A stretch of DNA of 21,994 nt from positions 1 to 21,994 of the forward strand of contig JBBRHH010000027.1 in the NCBI GenBank assembly GCA_038222915.1, given 5' to 3'. This stretch comes from JBBRHH01 sp038222915. Lineage in GTDB: Bacteria; Planctomycetota; Phycisphaerae; Tepidisphaerales; Tepidisphaeraceae. Below the pieces are notes generated by a model. The model ran no database searches. It was not told the DNA's origin and saw only the letters and a program-made list of their open reading frames with translations. Positions 7,254 to 15,300 of this stretch are shown piece after piece. Made by a program: the position numbers and the translations under genes. Positions within the stretch are counted from its first letter, which is position 1, and the number at the start of each line of letters is the position of its first letter.

Positions 7254-7895
7254 TTAGAGTACGTCCTCCGCTCCACGAATGACGCAGACTAGATCCCAAA
7301 TGATGTGCAGCAGCGTTTCCTGTGTTTCCTGAATGCGCGGGATGCTGAAACTGGGGACGGTAAAGCAATAGTCGCACACAGCTGGCAGGCGGCCGCCGTC
7401 CTTGCCGGAAAACCCGATGGTTATCATTCCCATTTCTCGGGCGGCCTGCATGGCGCGGACCAGATTGGGCGATTTGCCGCTTGTGGACATCGCCATCGCC
7501 ATGTCGCCGGAACGGCCGAGCGTTTTGAGCTGCTGAACGAAGGCGAACGAAAAGTCCTGATCGTTTCCGATGGCGGTGAGAACGGCGGTGTCGGTTGTGA
7601 GAGCGATGGCTGGGAGGGGCGGCCGCTTTTCAATGATCGGATGCATGAACTCCACGGCCATGTGCGCAGCATCGCAGGAACTGCCGCCATTGCCCATGAC
7701 AAATAATTTGCCGCCATGATCAAACGCCCTCGCCATCGCCAGGCTGCACTCGCTGATTCGCTCAGCCTCGGCGGCGAAGAAGCGTTCCTTCAACGCAGTC
7801 ACTTCGTGGCATTGCCGCATGACATTGCCGGCAAGCTGCTGTGCGGTGTAGCTCCGCCTAGTTTCAGCTGACCGCTCATGGACCTCGGTTGTCAC
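7254..7895 (-). CDS. SIS-domain protein, phosphoheptose isomerase (GmhA)-like
   Basis: This 213-residue protein belongs to the SIS sugar-phosphate isomerase fold. Phosphate-binding elements are GNGGSSCDAAH (residues 68-78) and the MSTSGKS loop (136-142). E82 and H197 lie where E. coli GmhA, as I recall it, has its catalytic Glu and His, so isomerase chemistry is possible; DiaA-like non-enzymatic roles are also possible. The start is GTG at 7895, which overlaps the hypD TGA (GTGA), while its stop is 13 bases before hypE. Being wedged between hypD and hypE strongly suggests cotranscription with hydrogenase maturation, although no step of NiFe assembly is known to need a SIS protein. No other lipopolysaccharide-heptose genes are nearby. 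Confidence 0.9.
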   Translation of the reverse strand: MTTEVHERSAETRRSYTAQQLAGNVMRQCHEVTALKERFFAAEAERISECSLAMARAFDHGGKLFVMGNGGSSCDAAHMAVEFMHPIIEKRPPLPAIALTTDTAVLTAIGNDQDFSFAFVQQLKTLGRSGDMAMAMSTSGKSPNLVRAMQAAREMGMITIGFSGKDGGRLPAVCDYCFTVPSFSIPRIQETQETLLHIIWDLVCVIRGAEDVL

Positions 7896-9052
7896 GCGAG
7901 GCCTCCGATCTGTACCAACTCGCTTTCACGCGGCGTAACAATGGGTTGACGGGCAGCTTTGGAACTGAGATGCCGGCCGTACGCGTAGTAGGCGGCGCAG
8001 GCGCCTTCGGATGAAACCATGGTCGCGCCCAGCGGCATCTGTGGCGTGCACGCCGTGCCGAAGGCCGGGCAGTCGTGCGGTTTTTTCAGGCCTCGAAGCA
8101 CCTGGCCGCTGATGCACACCGTTGATTCCTCCGTTTCAATATGGTCCACTTCGAAGAATCGCTCGGCGTCATGATCACGGTATTCGTAACGAAGCTTGTA
8201 GCCGCTCTTGGGAATGAGGCCGACGCCGCGCCACTTGCGATCGCACACTTCGAAGACATCCTCAATCAACTCGCGTGATCTCAAGTTACCATCGCTTCGC
8301 ACCGCGCGGGAATACTGATTTTCGACGGTGGCGGTCCCCGCTTCCAATTGCCTGACGGTCATCAGGACGCCTTCGAGCATGTCCACCGGCTCAAAGCCGG
8401 TGATGACAATCGGTACGTGGTAGTGCCTGGCGATCGGCTCATATTCGCCGTAGCCCATGACGGTGCAGACGTGTCCTGGGCCGAGAAATCCCTGTACGCG
8501 ATTGGCGGGAGATTGAAGAATAGACGTCATCGACGGCGGCACGAGCACATGCGAAACGAGCACACTGAAATTCTTCAGCTTCCGCTTGTGCGCCAGCCAG
8601 ACCGCCATCGCGTTCGGGGGAGCGGTTGTCTCAAAGCCGATGGCGAAAAACACTACCTTCCGATCAGGGTTTGCGGCCGCGAGATTCACTGCATCCAGCG
8701 GCGAATAGACGATCCGCACGTCGCTCCCCTGCGATTTCAATTGCAGCAGATCGCCGCGCGAACCGGGCACGCGGAGCATGTCGCCGAATGAACAGAAGAT
8801 GACTTCCGGCCGCGAGGCAATCGCGTGCGCGCGGTCGATCATCTCCAGACTGGTCACGCAGACCGGGCAACCCGGGCCATGCACAAGTTCAATGTGTTTG
8901 GGCAGGATCTCATCGATCCCATATTTCACGATTGTATGTGTCTGGCCGCCGCACACTTCCATGATTACCCATGGGCGGGTCACGGTGCGCGCGATCGCCG
9001 CGGCAAGCCTGGCGGCCGTTTCGCTGTCACGATATTCGTCGAGGTATTTCAT
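7892..9052 (-). CDS. hypD: HypD, Fe(CN)2CO assembly scaffold
   Basis: This 386-residue protein works with HypC to assemble the iron with its CN and CO ligands before transfer to the large subunit. Motifs match the family: EVCGGQTHT with C34, HGPGCPVC (C62, C65), GFETTAP, and a Cys-rich C-terminal part with KKPHDCPAFGTAC and MVSSEGACAAYY for the [4Fe-4S] cluster. Length is normal (about 370-390). The ATG at 9052 overlaps the hypC stop by 4 bases (ATGA), and its own stop overlaps the SIS gene GTG. Confidence 0.97.
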   Translation of the reverse strand: MKYLDEYRDSETAARLAAAIARTVTRPWVIMEVCGGQTHTIVKYGIDEILPKHIELVHGPGCPVCVTSLEMIDRAHAIASRPEVIFCSFGDMLRVPGSRGDLLQLKSQGSDVRIVYSPLDAVNLAAANPDRKVVFFAIGFETTAPPNAMAVWLAHKRKLKNFSVLVSHVLVPPSMTSILQSPANRVQGFLGPGHVCTVMGYGEYEPIARHYHVPIVITGFEPVDMLEGVLMTVRQLEAGTATVENQYSRAVRSDGNLRSRELIEDVFEVCDRKWRGVGLIPKSGYKLRYEYRDHDAERFFEVDHIETEESTVCISGQVLRGLKKPHDCPAFGTACTPQMPLGATMVSSEGACAAYYAYGRHLSSKAARQPIVTPRESELVQIGGLA

Positions 9053-9300
9053 GATGACGGCGCCTTTAGCTCATCGAGCTGGTCCATCTTCTCAAGAAAC
9101 TCAAACACCAGCTTTGCTTCGGCTTCGTCGATGTATGACAAAGCAAATCCCACGTGGACGAGAACATACTGGCCGGGCTGGACATCCGGAACATGCTCGA
9201 GGCAAACCTGCTTGCTGACGCCGCCAAAGTCCACTTTTCCCATCAGCACATCGTGCTCGTGAAAAGTCTTGATCACCCGGCCGGGAATTCCAAGGCACAT
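9049..9300 (-). CDS. hypC: HypC, hydrogenase maturation chaperone
   Basis: This 83-residue chaperone begins MCLGIPGRV; the Cys after the initiator Met binds the iron being assembled on HypD and escorts it to the large-subunit precursor. The beta-barrel core (VDFGGVSKQVCL, GQYVLVHVGFAL) and a C-terminal acidic helix are typical. GGAG lies seven bases before the ATG, inside the end of hypF. The gene starts 3 bases after the hypF stop and overlaps hypD by 4 bases. Only one HypC-family gene is present, so it probably serves this hydrogenase alone. Confidence 0.97.
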   Translation of the reverse strand: MCLGIPGRVIKTFHEHDVLMGKVDFGGVSKQVCLEHVPDVQPGQYVLVHVGFALSYIDEAEAKLVFEFLEKMDQLDELKAPSS

Positions 9301-9303
9301 GTG

Positions 9304-11631
9304 TCAGCTCCGTTTGCTTTCCTGTCCGGCGAGCACCGCTGCCGCGACTGCAATTTGTCCGAGACTCAGGCCGCCATCGTTGGGCGGCACCATGCGCTGG
9401 CGATACACAATAAAACCCGATCGCTCCAGGCGCTCGGCAACTTCCCTGCTCAGCAGCGCATTCATGAACACGCCGCCGCTCAGAACAACCGTCGTGAGTC
9501 CCGCGCTATTCCTGATTGATTTGCATACGGCCGCGATCATTGAAACGACCGTGGAGTGAAATCGCCGGGCGATGACCGCCGCGTCGACGCCCGCATTTGA
9601 CTCCCTGGCGACGCATTCAATCAGCGGCCGCGTATCGACGATCAGCGGTGAGCTCGCGTCGTTTTCATCGATGTCGAAGGAATACTCCCCTGCCGCCGAT
9701 GTTTGGGTTGCCAGCCATTCAAGCTGCATGGCTGCCTGTCCTTCGTAGCTCACGCGGTCGCAAACGCCCGCCATCGCAGCGACGGCATCGAAAAGCCGCC
9801 CCGCGCTCGATGTGAGCGGGGTGTTCAATCGCCGCTCCAGCATCCGGCCCACCGTGCGCACCTCGACTTCGGAGAGGCGGCGCTCGAGCCTGTTGCAATG
9901 ACTGGACGCATCCGCCAGATGCGCAAGCGCCATCCGCCACGGCTCGCGGATTGCCTTCTCACCGCCTGGCATCCCCACGTATCGCAAATGCGCTGCGCGC
10001 CGCACCTGGGCATAATCGCCCACGAGAAACTCGCCGCCCCAGACCGCGCCGTCATGTCCAAATCCTGTGCCGTCAAACGTGACGCCCATTGCCGGTCCAG
10101 ACAGTCCATGCTCGGCCATGCAACTCGCCATGTGCGCGTGATGGTGCTGGACACCAACACACGGCAGGCCTTCCTGTTTGCCGCGCGTGGTCGCATACCG
10201 TGTCGATGCATAATTGGGGTGAAGATCGTGCACGAAAGCCTGCGGCCGAACGTTCAGCAACCGCTCATACAATGCTACATCTGTTTCAAACGCCTGATAT
10301 GCCTGAAAATGATCGAGATCGCCCAGATGGTGGCTTACGACCGCTTGTCGTTCCTGCCCGAGAGCAAACGTCGCCTTCAATTGACCGCCCACCGCCAGCA
10401 GCGCAACGGGAGTAGCTACGGGCAGCACAATCGGCTGCGGCGCATAACCCCGCGACCTTCGCAGCAGAGACTCTTCTCCCGCGATCACGCGTGTCACCGA
10501 ATCATCACAGCGAACATGAATTGGCCGGTTGTGGCTAAGAAAGATGTCGGCGATTCCGGCCAGCCGATTCACCGCATCCTGTTCATCAAATGCAATCGGT
10601 TCATCCGACCGGTTGCCGCTGGTCATTACAAGGGCATGGCTGCCGATGGAGCGCATCAGCATGTGATGAAGTGGCGCATACGGCAACATCACGCCCAGAT
10701 CAGGATTGCCCGGAGCAAGCGATTTGGAAAGCGTCGATCCGTCGACTTTCTTACGCAAGAGCACAATCGGCCGCCGGGACGATTGAAGAAGTTTTCGCTC
10801 TGTCTCGCTGGCCAGGCAGATCGCCTGTGCGGCGGAGATCGACCCGACCATCACTGCAAACGGCTTTTCGTCACGTTGTTTTCGACGCCGAAGCTCGTTC
10901 ACGGCGGCAACATTGTGCGCATCGCAAACCAGGTGATAACCCCCGATTCCCTTTATTGCGCCAATTCCCCCGGCACGAATCGCGTCCACAAAAACCGCCA
11001 GCGGGTCCTCTGCAACGATGCTGTTGCCATTGCCATCCAGCGCCGAAAGCCGCGGGCCACATCGCGGACATGCGATCGGTTGAGCATGAAATCTTCTACT
11101 GCGCGGGTCCTCGAACTCTTCACGACAAGCTGCACACATGGCAAAGCAGGCCATCGTCGTGCGCTCCCGATCATACGGTGCGCCGGTCACCACCGTCAGC
11201 CGCGGCCCGCAGTTCGTGCAATTCACAAACGGATACAGGAAATACCGTGATGTCGGGTCAAAGAGGTCGGCAAGGCATTCATCGCACGTCGCGGCGTCGG
11301 GACTGATCACCACCGCATCATGTTCACGAGTGGATTCACTGGGTTCGATCTGGAAGCGGCGATCACCGCGCGGCATTTGCGGCCGCCAGTCCACCTCTTC
11401 AATCCGAGCCAACGGCGGAAGTTCCTTGCGCAAAGCATCGAGAAATTTGTCCAGAACAGGAGTGTCCCCTTCCACCTCAACACATACGCCGGTGGTATGA
11501 TTGCGCACAAACCCCGCCAATTGCAGCCGCGTCGCAAGGGTGTAGATGAAAGGCCGAAACCCAACCCCCTGAACAGTACCGCGAATAGAAACGACCCGCC
11601 TTTCCATACTTGGGCACGCTTTCACTGACAT
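9304..11631 (-). CDS. hypF: HypF, carbamoyltransferase for hydrogenase maturation
   Basis: This 775-residue enzyme uses carbamoyl phosphate and ATP to make carbamoyl-adenylate and moves the carbamoyl group to the HypE C-terminal Cys. Domains run in the standard order: acylphosphatase-like (about 9-100, VQGVGFRPF at 20-28), two zinc fingers (C116/C119, C138/C141, C166/C169, C188/C191), YrdC-like (about 205-390, TSGNRSDEP) and the Kae1-like carbamoyltransferase domain with HHHAH at 496-500. Length is normal, with no break. It is the first gene of the operon. The start could be the ATG at 11631 or the one at 11607; neither has a good ribosome-binding site, and both keep the whole acylphosphatase domain. 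Confidence 0.96.
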   Translation of the reverse strand: MSVKACPSMERRVVSIRGTVQGVGFRPFIYTLATRLQLAGFVRNHTTGVCVEVEGDTPVLDKFLDALRKELPPLARIEEVDWRPQMPRGDRRFQIEPSESTREHDAVVISPDAATCDECLADLFDPTSRYFLYPFVNCTNCGPRLTVVTGAPYDRERTTMACFAMCAACREEFEDPRSRRFHAQPIACPRCGPRLSALDGNGNSIVAEDPLAVFVDAIRAGGIGAIKGIGGYHLVCDAHNVAAVNELRRRKQRDEKPFAVMVGSISAAQAICLASETERKLLQSSRRPIVLLRKKVDGSTLSKSLAPGNPDLGVMLPYAPLHHMLMRSIGSHALVMTSGNRSDEPIAFDEQDAVNRLAGIADIFLSHNRPIHVRCDDSVTRVIAGEESLLRRSRGYAPQPIVLPVATPVALLAVGGQLKATFALGQERQAVVSHHLGDLDHFQAYQAFETDVALYERLLNVRPQAFVHDLHPNYASTRYATTRGKQEGLPCVGVQHHHAHMASCMAEHGLSGPAMGVTFDGTGFGHDGAVWGGEFLVGDYAQVRRAAHLRYVGMPGGEKAIREPWRMALAHLADASSHCNRLERRLSEVEVRTVGRMLERRLNTPLTSSAGRLFDAVAAMAGVCDRVSYEGQAAMQLEWLATQTSAAGEYSFDIDENDASSPLIVDTRPLIECVARESNAGVDAAVIARRFHSTVVSMIAAVCKSIRNSAGLTTVVLSGGVFMNALLSREVAERLERSGFIVYRQRMVPPNDGGLSLGQIAVAAAVLAGQESKRS

Positions 11632-11798
11632 GGACGTTCGATCGCGTCAAGGCTAACCACACCCAGCTTATGTCGCAGCGCCGATTCTGCATAAAATTAA
11701 ATTTCGTCCATCGCAGGCATAGCCGGTCATTGTGGATCGAATTTCTTGCAAATCGATCGCGATTGGGTATCCAATGCGAGTTTGATACAATCGCATCA
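11632..11798. promoter_or_regulatory. Divergent intergenic region between hypF and the Uma2 gene
   Basis: This 167-base region must hold the promoter for the hydrogenase operon on the minus strand, but I see no convincing -35/-10 pair in that direction. It contains GATCGA-N12-TCGATC (11735-11758), AATCG-N4-CGATT (11751-11764) and ATTGG-N4-CCAAT (11762-11775). This is a cluster of small inverted repeats that could be operators. No start codon with a good ribosome-binding site lies within it. Confidence 0.45.
11763..11791 (+). promoter_or_regulatory. Candidate promoter for the Uma2 gene
   Basis: TTGGGT at 11763-11768 and TACAAT at 11786-11791 are separated by 17 bases, resembling a sigma-70 promoter with a weak -35. 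The expected transcription start falls at about 11797-11799, practically on the ATG at 11799, so the message may be leaderless. The -35 box overlaps an ATTGG/CCAAT inverted repeat. Confidence 0.4.
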
Positions 11799-12386
11799 AT
11801 GGGACTACCGGTTGGCCAGCCTCGGTATTCAATTTCCGAATACATTCGGCGCGAGCAGGGTGCGGTTGACAAGCATGAGTACCGAGCTGGTGACATCCGT
11901 CTTATGGCGGGCGGTAGCGCCGATCACAGCTTGATCATCATGAATGTCAGCGGTGAGCTACGTAACCTGCTGAAGGGGAAACCCTGTCACGTGTATGAGG
12001 GTAATCTGCGCATTCGGGTTCCTCGGACAATTCTTTACACCTATCCTGATGCAAGCATTATCTGCGGCCCGCGAGAAGTTGACGCAAATGACCCGACGGG
12101 TGAAACGATTGTGAACCCGCGGGTACTCATTGAAGTGCTTTCTCCCACCACCGAGGCCTATGATCGCGGCGAGAAATTCGATCACTACCGAAATATCGTT
12201 TCCCTGGAGGAATATCTGCTGGTGTCGCAGGTGACACCCCGAATCGAATCGTTCTTTCGACAGAGCGATGGCACATGGCTGTTCACTTCCGCCTCTGGCT
12301 TGGACACGGTGGCGCAACTTCGTTGTCTCGGCATCGCGCTTCCGCTGGCAGAGGCCTACGCGGGGATTCGATTTCCTTCTCCGTAG
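11799..12386 (+). CDS. Uma2-family PD-(D/E)XK nuclease-fold protein
   Basis: This 195-residue protein starts MGLPVGQPRYSISEYIRREQ. The frame is open upstream to 11610, but those 63 extra codons have a non-protein-like composition and cross the hypF start, so I prefer 11799. Putative catalytic residues of the Uma2 fold are D84 (TYPDAS), E112 (IEVLSP) and K126 (YDRGEKFDHY), followed by SLEEYLLV and a C-terminal strand. Uma2 proteins are a large restriction-endonuclease-like family, often multicopy in Planctomycetota and cyanobacteria, with unclear cellular role. No partner methylase or toxin/antitoxin gene is adjacent. The gene ends 4 bases before the convergent stop of the large secreted protein. 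Confidence 0.88.
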   Translation: MGLPVGQPRYSISEYIRREQGAVDKHEYRAGDIRLMAGGSADHSLIIMNVSGELRNLLKGKPCHVYEGNLRIRVPRTILYTYPDASIICGPREVDANDPTGETIVNPRVLIEVLSPTTEAYDRGEKFDHYRNIVSLEEYLLVSQVTPRIESFFRQSDGTWLFTSASGLDTVAQLRCLGIALPLAEAYAGIRFPSP

Positions 12387-12390
12387 GCAG

Positions 12391-15300
12391 TTACTCAAAC
12401 GTCGCAAACGCGCCGGTCTCCTTTGGCGCAAACGTTCCGTAGCTTGCCGGCCAAACGATGAGGTTCTGCACGTCGGTGCCCGGAACATCATTGTCGTCCA
12501 GCATGAAGCCGATCCAGAACGTTTTGCCCGGCCCAACTTCGAAAAGCGTGTCTTCACTGTCCTTCCAGGTGATCTTGTCGATGGGGAGCTTGAATTCGTG
12601 AACTATCACTTTGCACTTTGACATGTCCACCCCGTAAACGCTTTCGATCAGCTTGCGCTCCTCAACGGACTTGGCGTCGTCCAGGACTTTGACGATCCGC
12701 GGCGCATGATCGGCGGGGACTTGATAGGCCTGGTTGTTTTTGAAGAAGAACCGGCGGCGCACAATCTGGTCGCCGTCACTGCCGAATTTTGAAACTGAGA
12801 ACTGGAAACCGGAAGGGAAAAATCCGTTGAGCATCATTTCCATGGTGTCCTGGAGATGCGTGCCCCGCTCGATCGTGTGATCGAGAACGACCACATCGTC
12901 GAATCGAAGGATCTGGACATAGATACTGTCGCCTTCGTAGGCGAGTCGTATAACAGCGCTTGCGTCTTTTGGGCCCTTGATGGCCGCCGACGCGGTGACT
13001 GGCGTCATCACAATCTGCGGCGTAATTCCTGCCTCGCGCCACTTCGTCAGATCGCCATCGATCTTCATCGGCGCCTTCAGCCGCGGAATCGTGATCCGCG
13101 GTTGCTGCGGTTTGGCGAGAACGGTTACTGGCACGGCCGGGCGGTCAGCGAGTTGCTTCGAGACGTCTTCACTAATTTTGACGGGGAAGGTAGATTTCTT
13201 GTAGTTGTCGTAGTCCAGCGTCATCCAATGGTGGCAGGTACGGACGTATTCGCCGATCGTGACCTGCGCCTTGCCGTCGTTGCCGATATACATCCGGTAT
13301 TGGCCAGGATGATCGACCCAGTACCCACCCCATTTGGCTTCGGCGGGATAGCCCAGATAGCCGAGGACCAGGCCATCGTTGTCGAGGCCGATCCATTCGG
13401 TTTGATGGCCCCAGCTGCTGAGAATGAACTTGTCGACGGCTTTGACGCCCTGAACGGGTCCGTAGTCGTTCATGGGGAGATACCATCGAAGCGAGCCGTC
13501 GGGGCGAAGGCGGACCATGTCCACCGCGCCGCTGTTGCTCAGGCCCATGCCGCTCGGGCTGCCCTCGACGGCTTGCAGTGTGGCGAGCAGATCGCCGTCG
13601 GGTGCGGTTTGGGATTCGGATTGCCCGCCCAGTCCCGATTTCTTCGCGAAGTCGTAGGGCGAAGGAACGTGGGTCGTCTTCAGGACGATGACCGGTTCAG
13701 CGGGGAACTCAAAATCTGGATTTCCGTCCTTGTCGAGACCTTTAAGTTTCCAGAGCTGCTCGATGCCGTTGCGGACGCTGCCATCAGGAAGGCCGCAGAT
13801 CCAGCGCCCGACGAGGGCACGGGTTACCTGCTTGCCTTTCACATCCAAAACGGGTGCGCCATCCCCGTCCTGCAGGTCGATGATTCCGTCGTTGTTGGTA
13901 TCGTGAATGACCACCCAGCCGCCCTTGCCGCTGGTGTAGAAGGCGATGGGCCGCCCGACGTAATTGTCATATCGCAAGACGGCCGCGCCCTCCTGTTTGT
14001 TTTTCCCATCGGCCGCCATCCGGCTGTAGAACATGACAGCGAATTTCTTCCCGCCGGCGGAAAAGAACTGGATGGGAGAATTCGTGCCGGCCTTGTTCAT
14101 GGACGGCTTGGCCCAGTAGGCGTCGGGCTTCCACGTGCCGGCCTTGTCGTCGATCCACCATGTGAAGATTCCGTTGTTATCGAAGAATCGCGTCCTGCCG
14201 TTGTTGTCGTTGAAATAAGCCTGGTAGGGGGAGTTTCCAAACTGCGCGAAACTGTCGTAGAGGCTTGTGCCTGATTTGTCGAAGACGCAGACCCGCCCGG
14301 CGCGGTCGCTGATGGCGAGATTGCCTTTCGCGTCCATGTCGATCGCGACGCGCCACGCGCTGTTGTACGCGCCTTTCTGGAACCAGAACCGGCCGGCCTC
14401 GATCGGGCCGTAAGGCCCGTCGCCTTTGCCAAGTGTTCCGTCTGCTTTCGGCTTGGCGGGATCGGAGATGTCGAAGAAGTGGATTTTGCCGTCATCGTAT
14501 GAGGCGATGGCGAGACGTTCGCCGTTGGTCGCGACGCCCAGCGGTGACGCAACCTCGGCCAGTTCGTGCTTCACCTGGCCCGCGCCGTCGATGGCAATGA
14601 CTTTCTCGCCGCTGACGAGCCAGACCAGCTTGTGTTTGCGATCGGCCATCGGCAGGCGCGGCGTGGCCAGCGTGATCGGGTTCTCCAGCTTCGGGTCTTT
14701 CAGTGAGGTGATGTAGAGCGTTCCGCTGTTTGCGGCGAGGTAGAGCTTTCCGTCGAGCTCCGCGATGCCGTCGATCGACTTGTCCTTGGATTCAAGGGTG
14801 ATCGCGGATTTGTCTTTCGCCCATTCCATCGGCTTGCCGTCGGCCGGATCGATGCGGGCAAGCGTGTAGCCGCTGCCGGCCTCGCGCAGAAGAAGAATGG
14901 TGCCGTCGCCAGCGACGGCGAGGCCCTGATTGTTCGACGAGCCGTTGAAAAACCATTGGCCTTTGCGGGTCTTAACGTCTCGTTTGAGAAGATTGACCAG
15001 ACGCTCGTTCCATCCGTTGCCGAGGAGAAGCGCCCCGTCGGCCGCGAACGCGACGCGAACGGTGCTGTCAAAATCGGCGTCGAGTTCCGAATTGCTGATG
15101 CCGTTGTTGGCCGTGATCCCGCGATAGGTCCACTTCAGGTTGGCTTCGACAACCCGGAGTTCGTAATCTCCAGCCTCAATTTTCGCGCCGATCGTGGTGC
15201 GGCTAGGCAGAGCAAATTCGTACTTGCCTTTCTTCAGGGTGAGGGCTTGAAACAAATAGTGAATCGACGTTCCATCCTTCGTGAATAGTCCAGCGCTTTT

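Noticed and set aside
9703..11250. A 515-residue plus-strand frame opposite hypF
   Set aside because: It is antisense to all HypF domains and has a composition of complement codons; no supporting start signal.
12856..14274. A 472-residue plus-strand frame opposite the large secreted protein
   Set aside because: It mirrors the codon bias of the real gene and shows no domain or ribosome-binding site.
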